Assembly (NCBI GenBank): GCA_018335585.1
Contig: JAGXRZ010000052.1
Span: forward strand, 1 to 64,000
DNA from: Selenomonadales bacterium
Lineage (GTDB): Bacteria > Bacillota > UBA994
DNA length: 64,000 nt
Reading direction: 5' to 3'
The notes beneath the pieces were generated by a model. It was not told the origin of the DNA. It was given only the letters and a program-made list of their open reading frames with translations, and made no database searches. The translations under genes were made by a program, and so were the position numbers. Positions 52,740 through 61,264 of this stretch are shown in pieces (positions within the stretch are counted from its first letter, which is position 1; each line of letters starts with the position of its first letter).

Positions 52740-53693
52740 TTACGCTGCCCCCCGTACAGAGCCAAAGCTCTTCCCGAGTGTGTAACGGTCAATCAGTGGT
52801 GTACAGGCATTCATAATCAAGATAGCGAAAGTTACTCCCTCCGGCAAGCCGCCGTAAAGCCTAATGATAGCCGTTATAATGCCGGCACCGACACCCATCA
52901 CAATGCGCCCCCGCTTAGTAATAGGTGAGGTTGTCCAGTCCGTGGCCATAAAAAACGCGCCGAGTATGAGTCCGCCGGATAGCACATGAAAGATTGGGTC
53001 GCCGGCAAAGAACGCGGTTTGCCCTTCCCGCGGCAATATCCATGTTAAGAGCGCCACGGTACCTATGAAGGAGGCCGGTATTTTCCAATCAATGATCTTG
53101 AGATTAATGAGCAGCAGACCCCCAACTAACAGAAGAAAGACCGACATTTCGCCAAGACTCCCGGGCCTAAACCCAAGGAACAAGTCAAAATGGGAGGGCA
53201 CGGCATTCCCTGCGCGGTAGGCAGCCAGCGGCGTTGCGGCTGAAACTAACCCCGGCCCGACCCAGCTAGTCATGCGTGCCGGCCAGGAAACGACGAGAAT
53301 TGCACGCGCCGCCAAGGCTGGGTTAAAGGGGTTGTGTCCGATGCCGCCAAAGACCTGTTTTCCAATGCCGATGGCTAAAACCGCGCCAATGGCCACCAAC
53401 CACCAAGGTGCGCCGGCGGGGACGTTAAGCGCCAAGAGCAGGCCTGTCACGGCGGCACTGCCGTCGAAAGCAGGCGAGATGGGTTTATGCCGCAGTTTAA
53501 GAATTAACGCTTCGCAAAGAACGGCAGACGCAATTCCTGCAACTAAGAGCAGCAGGACGTAAGCGCCATAGTAGTAGACGGCGAACAGAGAGGCCGGCGC
53601 TAACGCAGCTAACACCCAAAGCATGGCCCGCCGCACGCTGTTTTGGCTGTGTACATGAGGAGAGGACGATACCAGAAGCTTTTTAATCTCCAT
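52740..53693 (-). CDS. rnfD: Rnf complex subunit RnfD
   Basis: 317 residues, about nine membrane helices. The flavinylation motif SAATPLA with Thr154 is intact, so covalent FMN from ApbE is expected. GIGHNPFNPALAAR is a strong family signature. 17 bp behind rnfC. Confidence 0.94.
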   Translation of the reverse strand: MEIKKLLVSSSPHVHSQNSVRRAMLWVLAALAPASLFAVYYYGAYVLLLLVAGIASAVLCEALILKLRHKPISPAFDGSAAVTGLLLALNVPAGAPWWLVAIGAVLAIGIGKQVFGGIGHNPFNPALAARAILVVSWPARMTSWVGPGLVSAATPLAAYRAGNAVPSHFDLFLGFRPGSLGEMSVFLLLVGGLLLINLKIIDWKIPASFIGTVALLTWILPREGQTAFFAGDPIFHVLSGGLILGAFFMATDWTTSPITKRGRIVMGVGAGIITAIIRLYGGLPEGVTFAILIMNACTPLIDRYTLGKSFGSVRGAA

Positions 53694-53710
53694 TTTGTGT
53701 GCTTCCTCCT

Positions 53711-55027
53711 CTAGCTACCGCGGTTGCGCTCTGCGTAAATGTCTGACTTCGCACGCCGTATCCACTGTACCAAAGGAATGCGCGACGGGCAAACATAGGT
53801 GCAGGCCCCGCACTCATGGCATTCTAAGGCGCCGTACTTCTCTGCTTCCTCCGTACGGCCGCGCTCACCATACTGCGCAATGAGGGTTGGGTAAATGAGC
53901 ATCGGACAGGCGTCTATACATGCAGCACAGCGCACGCAGGTCATGGCCTCGGCAGCAGGAGACTCGGCACGGGACAACGCGAGAATGCCCGAGGTGCACT
54001 TGCATACCGGTACGTTTGGCGTATACATGGCCATACCCATCATCGGGCCGCCGGAAAGCAGCTTGTGTGGCTCGCCCACGAGGCCCCTCGCTGCCAATAT
54101 GTCGCCGAAAGTAGTGCCGATGCGCACTAAGACATTGCCCGGGCGCTCTACGCAGGCTCCGTCAACCGTTACCACGCGTTCGATGGAAGGCCACCCTGTG
54201 CGCAGACTCGCGGCTATGGCCTGTGCCGTATGCACGTTGTTTACGATCACGCCGATATGGACAGGACGCTTGCCCTTAGGAACCCGGCGCCCCAGGCAGG
54301 CGGCAATCAGTTGCTGCTCGGCCCCTTGGGGGTACTTTACCGCTAGGGGAACAATGCTAATATTAGGGTCGTTCGCTATCGCCCCGCGGAGCTCGGCAAT
54401 AGCGTCTTGCTTGTTAAGCTCAATCCCGATAAAGCCACGCGCAACGCCGGTTGCTTTCATCAGGCACTTTAACCCGAGCACCACGTCTTGTGCCCACTCC
54501 ACCATAATGCGGTGGTCTGTAGTGAGATACGGTTCGCACTCGGCTCCGTTAAGCAGCACAGCGTCTAAAGTCACTCCGGCCGGAGGGGTGAGCTTAATAT
54601 GCGTAGGGAAGCCGCCGCCCCCCATGCCGACAATCCCGGCTTCGCGAATCCAGGTCACTAAGTCGGCCGGGGACAAATCCTCTAAGCGCTTCGGCTCTAT
54701 TGACGGATGCACTTCATCGGCATAATCATTCTCAATGACTACCGACAGCACCTCGCGCCCGTTTGGGTGCGCCCGCTTCTCTATGGCCGTAACGCGGCCG
54801 GAAACCGAAGCATGCACGGGACAGGCAATTGCTGCCTCGCTCTCGCCAATTTTCTGCCCTAACAGCACTCTGTCACCTACTGCCACGAGTGAAGCATTTG
54901 TCGCTCCGATATGCTGCAGCAAAGGGATGACCACGGTCTTAGGCGCAGGCAGGCGTTCAATAGGTAGGGAACACGTCCTGTCCTTCCGACAGGGAGGATG
55001 TACTCCCCCAGTATAAGATCTAGCCAC
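53711..55027 (-). CDS. rnfC: Rnf complex subunit RnfC
   Basis: 438 residues from GTG 55027 (AGGAG nine bases upstream). N-terminal barrel-sandwich domain, the NADH/FMN-binding NuoF-like part (MGGGGFPTHIKL, NGAECEPYLTTDHRIM), SLBB region and two [4Fe-4S] motifs (CVRCAACIDACP, CHECGACTYVCP). It carries the NAD+ site. First gene of rnfCDEAB. A weak promoter (TTGTTT-17-TAGACT) is visible upstream. Confidence 0.94.
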   Translation of the reverse strand: MARSYTGGVHPPCRKDRTCSLPIERLPAPKTVVIPLLQHIGATNASLVAVGDRVLLGQKIGESEAAIACPVHASVSGRVTAIEKRAHPNGREVLSVVIENDYADEVHPSIEPKRLEDLSPADLVTWIREAGIVGMGGGGFPTHIKLTPPAGVTLDAVLLNGAECEPYLTTDHRIMVEWAQDVVLGLKCLMKATGVARGFIGIELNKQDAIAELRGAIANDPNISIVPLAVKYPQGAEQQLIAACLGRRVPKGKRPVHIGVIVNNVHTAQAIAASLRTGWPSIERVVTVDGACVERPGNVLVRIGTTFGDILAARGLVGEPHKLLSGGPMMGMAMYTPNVPVCKCTSGILALSRAESPAAEAMTCVRCAACIDACPMLIYPTLIAQYGERGRTEEAEKYGALECHECGACTYVCPSRIPLVQWIRRAKSDIYAERNRGS

Positions 55028-55127
55028 TCTCAGTCACTCCTAGAATGCAGAGTAAACGCGTAACACTCTTTTCAGTCTACACGACTGAGCTTGACAAAAC
55101 AATAACTTGCGACATCTTTATCGACGG

Positions 55128-55154
55128 AAAAAAAGAGCGGTTTCGACACCGCTC
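55128..55154 (-). terminator. Intrinsic terminator of the hydrogenase operon
   Basis: On the minus strand GAGCGGT, loop GTCGAA, ACCGCTC and seven T. It lies 26 bp past the hydA stop and separates the hyd and rnf operons. Confidence 0.9.
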
Positions 55155-55179
55155 CAGAGATTTTGTCTCTACTATTATC

Positions 55180-56931
55180 CTACTGCTTTCTCCACGGGAA
55201 ACGACCGCGCGCCGTATACGAAGTATGCAAGAGGTGATGCGCTTTTTCGCCGCCTACTTCACCGAGGTAGACTTCGTAGAGACGTTGCACCGCAGGATTC
55301 TCATGGCTCTTGCGCAGCTTCTGCCCCTTGTCAATCGCGTAGATACTGCTTTGGCGAGCCTGCTTCGCTTCCATAGCGTCTTCGCGCCGCGTACGAGGCT
55401 GACCGCCGCCGCCGAGACACCCGCTAGGACAGCCCATGATTTCGATAAAGTGATAGCTCTCACCTGACTCAATGCGCGAGAGCAGCTCGCGGGCATTAGC
55501 GAGGCCGCTGACGACGGCTACCCTAATCGTGCCAAGCCGTGGGATATCGACTGTAGCCTCCCGCACGCCATGCATGCCGCGGACTTGTACAAAGTCAAGC
55601 TGCTCGAGCGGTTCTTTAGCTATCCATTCGTAAGCGGTGCGCAAGGCTGCCTCCATTACGCCGCCGCTCGCGCCGAAGATAACCCCGGCACCTGTCGACA
55701 AGCCGAGCGGTGCATCAAACTCCGACGTGGGGAGACTGGCTAGATCTATACCTGCCGTACGGAACATACGCGCTAGCTCGCGCGTCGTCAGTACTGCGTC
55801 TAAATCCCGCTGTCCGTCGTGTCCCATTTCGCTGCGAGCCGCCTCGTATTTCTTAGCCGTACAAGGCATAACAGAGACCGAGAAGATTTTTTCTGCCGGT
55901 AGTTTCACTACCTTCTCCGCGTAATAGCTCTTAATTAGCGCGGCCATCATCTGCTGCGGTGACTTACAGGTAGAGAGATGCGGCAGGAACTCGGGGAAAT
56001 AATGCTCCGCAAACTTAACCCACCCGGGGCTGCACGAGGTAACGAGCGGCAGCACGCCGCCGTGCGTTATTCTGTGAATCAACTCGTTGGCCTCTTCCAA
56101 GATAGTAAGGTCGGCCGCGAAATCGGTATCGAAGACGGCCGAGAAGCCGAGCATGCGCAGGCCCGTGACCATTTGGCCCGTGGTAACTGCGCCGCGGGGC
56201 AAGCCAAATTCCTCGCCAATCGCTACGCGCACAGCCGGGGCAACCTGCACGACTGTGTGTTTCCCCGTGCCGATGGCACTGAACACGGGTTCGATAGCGT
56301 CTACTTCGGTGATTGCGCCGGTCGGACAAACTGCGGAACACTGCCCGCAGAAGACGCAGGCAGCCTGTCCGAGCGGCCTGTTCGCATCCGGGCTGACCAC
56401 TGTCTCAAAGCCTCTGGCCACTGTGGAAAGAACGCCTACACCTTGCACGGCGTGGCAAACTGCCATGCAGCGCCGACATAGGATACACTTGTTGGGGTCG
56501 CGAAAGAGGGCGGGGTTCGACAGGTCAAGCGGCCAGTCAGACTTCTCGCCGACCCACGGTACCGCTGTCACGCCGAGGTCGTGTGATAACTTCTGCAATT
56601 CGCAGTTGGTATTGCGGGCACAGGTAAGGCAGGTGGTGGGATGGTTAGAGAGCAAGAGCTCTACATTCATCTTGCGCGCCTTGCGTACCGCGGGAGTGTT
56701 TGTGCGCACAGACATGCCCGTTGTAGCCGGCAGGACGCAGGCAGCCTGCAATCCGCGCCCTCCTTCGAGTTCCACCAAACAGACGCGGCACGCGCCAATT
56801 TCATTAATGCCTTCCATGTAGCAGAGTGTGGGAATGTCTACGCCGGCTGCGCGAGCGGCCTGCAGTACAGTGCTGCCCTCCGCAACCTCAACCACGCGGC
56901 CGTCTATGGTTACTTTAATCATTTCCTGCAT
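55180..56931 (-). CDS. hydA: NADH-dependent [FeFe] hydrogenase catalytic subunit HydA
   Basis: 583 residues. [2Fe-2S] domain (Cys37, 48, 51, 65), His-ligated cluster (His97, Cys101, 104, 110), two [4Fe-4S] clusters (Cys149-159 and 192-202), then the H-cluster domain: TSCSPGW at 298-304, MPCTAKKYE near 355-363, and EIMGCPSGCLGGGGQP near the C terminus. The layout matches the A-group catalytic subunit of bifurcating HydABC, making or using H2 with ferredoxin and NADH. Last gene of the operon, 15 bp after hydB. Confidence 0.95.
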   Translation of the reverse strand: MQEMIKVTIDGRVVEVAEGSTVLQAARAAGVDIPTLCYMEGINEIGACRVCLVELEGGRGLQAACVLPATTGMSVRTNTPAVRKARKMNVELLLSNHPTTCLTCARNTNCELQKLSHDLGVTAVPWVGEKSDWPLDLSNPALFRDPNKCILCRRCMAVCHAVQGVGVLSTVARGFETVVSPDANRPLGQAACVFCGQCSAVCPTGAITEVDAIEPVFSAIGTGKHTVVQVAPAVRVAIGEEFGLPRGAVTTGQMVTGLRMLGFSAVFDTDFAADLTILEEANELIHRITHGGVLPLVTSCSPGWVKFAEHYFPEFLPHLSTCKSPQQMMAALIKSYYAEKVVKLPAEKIFSVSVMPCTAKKYEAARSEMGHDGQRDLDAVLTTRELARMFRTAGIDLASLPTSEFDAPLGLSTGAGVIFGASGGVMEAALRTAYEWIAKEPLEQLDFVQVRGMHGVREATVDIPRLGTIRVAVVSGLANARELLSRIESGESYHFIEIMGCPSGCLGGGGQPRTRREDAMEAKQARQSSIYAIDKGQKLRKSHENPAVQRLYEVYLGEVGGEKAHHLLHTSYTARGRFPWRKQ

Positions 56932-56946
56932 GCTTGCACCTCCACG

Positions 56947-58740
56947 TTAAGCCCGCACTACTGCGCCAAACGGACACTTTTCTAGACAGGCGCTACACTT
57001 GACACACTTCTGGCGTTCGATGCGATATAGCTCTTTAGGCTTACCCTTAATCGCGGCAGTCGGGCAAACTCTTGCGCAGAGACCGCAACCGCGACACTTG
57101 TCCGGGATAATATTAAAGTTTAGCAACGCTTGACATGCTCCTGCCGGGCAGCGCTTATCGTAGATATGCGCCTCGTACTCGGCGCGGAACTGCTTAAGCA
57201 TGGAGAGCACCGGATTCGGTGCAGACTGCCCGAGCCCGCACAGCGAGGTCGACTTGATGTTTTCGGCTAGAGCTAGCAGTGCGGGAATATCGCTTTCGCG
57301 CCCTTCCCCTGCCGTGATGCGGTCTAGTATCTCTAGCATGCGCTTAGTGCCGATACGACACGGCGTGCATTTACCACAGGATTCATCGCGCGTAAAATCT
57401 AAGAAGAAGCGCGCCATATCCACCATGCAGGCGTTCTCATCCATGACAATCAGACCGCCTGAACCCATCATACTGCCGGCCTGCAGGAGCGTCTCGTATT
57501 CCATAGGAATCTCTAGGTGTTCCTTCGTCAGGCAGCCGCCCGAAGGACCGCCCGTCTGTGCCGCCTTAAACTCCTTGCCGCCGGGAATGCCGCCGCACAC
57601 ATCGAACACTAACTGCCTGAGCGTAATGCCCATGGGAACTTCCACTAAGCCGGTATTGTTGATGTTGCCGGCCACAGCGAAGACCTTTGTGCCTTTGCTT
57701 TTTTCGGTGCCGATGCGCGCGTACCAGGCCGCGCCGTGCAAAATGATGGGACAGATGTTGGCAAAGGTTTCGACGTTGTTAATGAGAGTAGGCTTGCCCC
57801 ACAACCCCTTGGCGGCTGGGTAGGGCGGACGGGGCCGCGGCTCACCGCGCCTTCCTTCGATGGAAGCGATGAGCGCAGTTTCTTCACCGCAGACAAAGGC
57901 TCCGGCGCCGACGCGTATCTCTAGGTCAAACCTAAAGCCTGTACCAAAGATATTATCCCCAATGAAGCCATACTCACGCGCCTGTTCGATAGCGTGCTGT
58001 AGCCGCTTTACCGCTAGAGGGTACTCGGCGCGCACGTAGACGTACCCTTGGTTAGCGCCCACGGCAAAGCCCGCAATGGCCATAGCTTCAATCACGGCAT
58101 GTGGGTCGCCCTCTAAGATGCTGCGGTCCATAAAGGCACCGGGGTCGCCCTCGTCGGCATTACAGACCACGTACTTAACTTCGGAGGGAGCCTGCGCCGT
58201 GAACTGCCACTTAAGACCCGTGGGAAAGCCCGCGCCGCCCCGACCGCGTAAGCCGGAAGCCTTAATCGTCGCAATGACCTCTTCGCCGGTCATGGTCGTC
58301 AGCACGCGCGCTAGAGCTTCATAGCCGTCGCGGGCAATGTACTCCTCGATTACTTCCGGGTTGATGACGCCGGTATTACGCAGCGCGATACGCAGCTGAC
58401 GATTGAAAAACTCCATCTCGCCGTAAGTCTGAACTATTTGGCTGGTTAAGGGATCGCGGTACAAAAGGCGCTGTACCGGGCGACCTTTGAGTAAATGCTC
58501 GTTCGCGATTTCCCTGGCGTCTGCAGCGGTCACATTACGATAAAAAATTCCTTCTGGGTAAACGACCAGAACCGGGCCCAAATCGCAGGTGCCGATACAT
58601 CCCGTCTCGATTACCTTGATTTCTCGGTCAAGTCCTAGCTTAGCGATTTCGTCTACGAGCGCCTCCTCCGTCACCAAACACCCGGAGGACACGCAACCGG
58701 CCCCAGCGCACACAAGCACATGTGATCTAAACAGATTCAA
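56947..58740 (-). CDS. hydB: HydB/NuoF-like NADH-binding subunit
   Basis: 597 residues. N-terminal thioredoxin-like [2Fe-2S] domain (CAGAGCVSSGC, then ETGCIGTCDLGP), NuoF core with the FMN/NAD site (GLRGRGGAGFPTGLKW, CNADEGDPGAFMDR, GAYICGEE-like GAFVCGEETALI), the [4Fe-4S] site ESCGKCTPCRIG and a C-terminal double-ferredoxin domain. It is the bifurcation-linked flavin subunit of HydABC. Confidence 0.95.
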   Translation of the reverse strand: MNLFRSHVLVCAGAGCVSSGCLVTEEALVDEIAKLGLDREIKVIETGCIGTCDLGPVLVVYPEGIFYRNVTAADAREIANEHLLKGRPVQRLLYRDPLTSQIVQTYGEMEFFNRQLRIALRNTGVINPEVIEEYIARDGYEALARVLTTMTGEEVIATIKASGLRGRGGAGFPTGLKWQFTAQAPSEVKYVVCNADEGDPGAFMDRSILEGDPHAVIEAMAIAGFAVGANQGYVYVRAEYPLAVKRLQHAIEQAREYGFIGDNIFGTGFRFDLEIRVGAGAFVCGEETALIASIEGRRGEPRPRPPYPAAKGLWGKPTLINNVETFANICPIILHGAAWYARIGTEKSKGTKVFAVAGNINNTGLVEVPMGITLRQLVFDVCGGIPGGKEFKAAQTGGPSGGCLTKEHLEIPMEYETLLQAGSMMGSGGLIVMDENACMVDMARFFLDFTRDESCGKCTPCRIGTKRMLEILDRITAGEGRESDIPALLALAENIKSTSLCGLGQSAPNPVLSMLKQFRAEYEAHIYDKRCPAGACQALLNFNIIPDKCRGCGLCARVCPTAAIKGKPKELYRIERQKCVKCSACLEKCPFGAVVRA

Positions 58741-58751
58741 GATAACCCCTC

Positions 58752-59108
58752 CTAGTTGCGCGTAACCCAGTCTTCTATGACCCGGCCACCCTGCACGTGC
58801 TCGCGCACGATACGACGTGCTTTCTCGGCATTGACGCGCGCATACAGCGTGCGAACCCCGTTGGCGTTAACCTCCACGATAGGTTCGCGGTCGCATAGCC
58901 CCATGCAGCCCACCGGCGTCACAGAAACACCCACTAGGCCGCGCGCGGCAATCTCCTGCATAAATGCATTAAGCGTCTCGCGCGCTCCTGCGGCAATGCC
59001 ACAAGTACCCATGGTTACGTTTATCCGCACTTCGGGCTCTCCCTCGCGGAGCTTAGTCATTTGGCGAACTTCTTCACGCAGCTTGCGCAAATCGGCAACC
59101 GTCTTCAC
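58752..59108 (-). CDS. Small (2Fe-2S) ferredoxin-domain protein of the hyd operon
   Basis: 118 residues, thioredoxin-like fold. MGTCGIAAGARETLNAF and PVGCMGLCDREPIVEV are visible, giving three conserved Cys; classic members of the fold use four. Always found near hydB in such operons. Probably passes electrons or is an accessory. Its start overlaps the HATPase stop by four bases. Confidence 0.88.
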   Translation of the reverse strand: MKTVADLRKLREEVRQMTKLREGEPEVRINVTMGTCGIAAGARETLNAFMQEIAARGLVGVSVTPVGCMGLCDREPIVEVNANGVRTLYARVNAEKARRIVREHVQGGRVIEDWVTRN

Positions 59109-59647
59109 TGCTCTCCCCCCACTTGCTTCTCATGTTCCGCAATGTAATCCCTGAGCCACGCAATGATGCGCGGGTTCTTAATCTCGTCGCCACACAATTG
59201 TCTAATCTCTCTACTGTCAAGCAAAAATACTTCCCCATCTACCTCGTGCCGATAGACCACGTCGACATGGTGCACCGCAAACACGGCTGCTAGCGTGTCG
59301 GCCATGCTACCTAAGGGCGCCCTATCGATATGGTCTAGGGCAAAAATCGCGACAACTTCCGTGCCCTTTCCTGGGGACGAGGTGATGGAGAAGGAACCGT
59401 TACACTGCTCGGCGGCCGCCTTGAGCAGAGGAATGCCCAGTCCCACTTTGCGCGTAGTGCGCGTAGTGAAGAACGGGTCAGTCACAGCCGTTAACGTCGC
59501 TTGGTCCATACCTCTGCCGTTATCGCTTATCTTTACGGTCAGGCGATTCTCCTGCCTGCATTCGGTGATGGCAATGCCAACCTCCGATGCACCTGCTTCT
59601 ACGCAGTTCTGTACTAAGTCAAGGATGTGTAGCGCTATCTCTTCCAT
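59105..59647 (-). CDS. Histidine-kinase-like ATPase without a DHp domain (hyd operon)
   Basis: 180 residues. HATPase_c only: N box DLVQNCVEAGA, G1 box DNGRGM, F box DPFFTTR and G2 box VGLGIPLL. It has no sensor or phospho-His region, so it cannot act as an ordinary sensor kinase; serine-kinase or partner-switch work like RsbW/SpoIIAB is possible. Encoded between hydC and the (2Fe-2S) protein. A conserved passenger of clostridial hyd operons, role unknown. Confidence 0.85.
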   Translation of the reverse strand: MEEIALHILDLVQNCVEAGASEVGIAITECRQENRLTVKISDNGRGMDQATLTAVTDPFFTTRTTRKVGLGIPLLKAAAEQCNGSFSITSSPGKGTEVVAIFALDHIDRAPLGSMADTLAAVFAVHHVDVVYRHEVDGEVFLLDSREIRQLCGDEIKNPRIIAWLRDYIAEHEKQVGGEQ

Positions 59648-59648
59648 C

Positions 59649-60137
59649 TTAGTATTTAGTGAGGACCTCTTTTACTTTCTCTACCTGCAGACGCCCGTAC
59701 ACATCCTCATTAATTGTAATTACCGGCGCAAGGCCGCAGGCGCCGATGCAGCGCGTAACCTCGAGAGTGAACTTGCCGTCGGGAGTAGTGTCGTTTACCT
59801 TGATGCTTAGCTCTTTCTCTAGCTCGGCAAGCACTTGCGCGGCGCCGCGCACATAACATGCCGTGCCCAGACACACCCCAATTTTATACTTACCGCGCGG
59901 CTTGAGCGAGAAGAGAGAGTAAAACGTCGTTACTCCGTACACCTCACTTAGCGGTACGTTAAGAGCCTCTGCCACCTTCTCCTGCACTTCCTCTGAGACA
60001 TAGCCAAATACATCTTGCGCGGCGTGCAGCACTTGAATCAGCGCGCCGGCATTGCCGCGATGTGCGTTGAGTATATCCTCTAGGATTTCCCAACGCGGGT
60101 CGTGTTCGACGTTAGAGCCACATTTGCAGACTGACAT
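59649..60137 (-). CDS. hydC: HydC/NuoE-like [2Fe-2S] subunit
   Basis: 162 residues. Thioredoxin-like [2Fe-2S] fold with Cys in CLGTACYVRGA and CIGACGLAP and an N-terminal helical part (VLHAAQDVFGYVSEEVQEKVAEAL). Third subunit of the trimeric hydrogenase. AAGGAGGT upstream of ATG 60137. Confidence 0.94.
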   Translation of the reverse strand: MSVCKCGSNVEHDPRWEILEDILNAHRGNAGALIQVLHAAQDVFGYVSEEVQEKVAEALNVPLSEVYGVTTFYSLFSLKPRGKYKIGVCLGTACYVRGAAQVLAELEKELSIKVNDTTPDGKFTLEVTRCIGACGLAPVITINEDVYGRLQVEKVKEVLTKY

Positions 60138-60190
60138 CTAGATACCTCCTTAACTTGTCTGGTGATGATTTTCACTAGCAGCGCCATAAA

Positions 60191-60886
60191 TTAGTACTTT
60201 GAGAGCGCCATTATAACGCCTAACGGCGATGATAGTGCAATATCGAGTTCCCAAGGGGTACTCCCGGCGAGCGTTGAGAGGTTGTGTGCGTCGGAGTTGA
60301 CGACATAAGGATAGCTGCGCGTCGATGCGGGCTGCTTGCCGCGCTTAGACACCTCTACTACGCGCACTCCTAGGTGTTCAGGTACAAATCCTAGCTGCAC
60401 AGCCATGCCGTAGCTCTTATCTACATGTGCAGGTATCACTACCCCGCCGAGCCGCGCTGCCTCCCAGCAAATGTCATCTACAGAGAGCGAGGTCGGCGAC
60501 AGAAGCAGTTTGTCTTCCCAGCCAATGATTTTGCTCTCGGCATCGAACAAGTATTGCTGGCCAAACACTTCGGCGTCGCATCGCCTGCTAGGCAAAGCGT
60601 CAAATACGTAGCAGTCGAAACTCTCGGCGACAGCGAGGTTTGGAAACAAGCACAGGATATGCACGTCTTCTCGCGACCAAACTTCAAGCCCCGGGACTAC
60701 TATCAGCCGATCCCCCGCTGCCTCGGTTACGGCGCGGGCATTGCGCGCCGTATTGTGGTCGGTCACGGCAATGACCTGTGCGCCGACCAACAGGGCCATA
60801 TTGACGATGTTTCTTGGCGTCATCTCCGGCGACGCACACGGGGATAAGGCGCTGTGAATATGCAGGTCACAGCGCACCTTAGGCAC
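60191..60886 (-). CDS. PHP-domain protein of the hydrogenase cluster
   Basis: 231 residues. Metal-site motifs DLHIHSALSPC (residues 7-17), VTDHNT, GLEV, PAHVDK and NSDAH are complete, so it should be an active metallo-phosphoesterase. Its substrate is unknown. Overlaps the DRTGG gene by eight bases. Such PHP genes recur in clusters with sensory-type [FeFe] hydrogenases. Confidence 0.85.
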   Translation of the reverse strand: MPKVRCDLHIHSALSPCASPEMTPRNIVNMALLVGAQVIAVTDHNTARNARAVTEAAGDRLIVVPGLEVWSREDVHILCLFPNLAVAESFDCYVFDALPSRRCDAEVFGQQYLFDAESKIIGWEDKLLLSPTSLSVDDICWEAARLGGVVIPAHVDKSYGMAVQLGFVPEHLGVRVVEVSKRGKQPASTRSYPYVVNSDAHNLSTLAGSTPWELDIALSSPLGVIMALSKY

Positions 60887-61229
60887 GGTGACACCCCTTA
60901 ATCCCTAGGGCATACATTTTGCCGACAAGCTCAAACGCTGGCACCTCGCTAAATAGTACCACGACACTCTCCGCTTGAGCTTTACTGACTAGCTCCGGCG
61001 ACGGCTCTTTGCAGTTAACGAGGACAACCGCCGCAAGTCCGAGCAGAGAGGCCACGGCGATAACGTTGCGATGCGACTGGCGCGTCACCCATACGCAATC
61101 AAGGGCGCCGTGTGCTAAAACATCACTTAGCATATCGGAAACGTACCCGCCGGATACATGCCGCTCGAGGTGCTCCTCACCGCATACTACGCGCAAGTCG
61201 AGTGCTTCTACCAGTGCCTTGAGATTCAT
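60879..61229 (-). CDS. DRTGG-domain protein
   Basis: 116 residues covering one DRTGG domain (VSGGYVSDMLSDVLAHGALDCVWVTRQSHRNVIAVA). The domain is thought to sense ligands and occurs in phosphotransacetylase N-termini and in hydrogenase gene sets. Encoded between the PHP gene and the HydS-like gene. Confidence 0.85.
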   Translation of the reverse strand: MNLKALVEALDLRVVCGEEHLERHVSGGYVSDMLSDVLAHGALDCVWVTRQSHRNVIAVASLLGLAAVVLVNCKEPSPELVSKAQAESVVVLFSEVPAFELVGKMYALGIKGCHRA

Positions 61230-61264
61230 CGTCAGTCAGTCTCCTCTTTAGTGCAAATCGGTTA

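Noticed and set aside
52119-52928. Plus-strand frame opposite rnfE and rnfD (269 codons)
   Set aside because: Shadow of two conserved membrane protein genes; no recognisable domain.
53895-54725. Long plus-strand frame opposite rnfC (276 codons)
   Set aside because: It is antisense to a fully conserved rnfC, has no ribosome site and a low-complexity Ser/Ala/Pro-rich protein.
55045-55467. Plus-strand frame at the end of hydA (140 codons)
   Set aside because: It spans the hyd terminator hairpin and the antisense of the conserved HydA C terminus.
55180-56931. TSCSPGW in HydA as a damaged H-cluster site
   Set aside because: As far as I recall this variant of TSCCPGW is normal in trimeric NADH-dependent hydrogenases, and the other motifs are intact.
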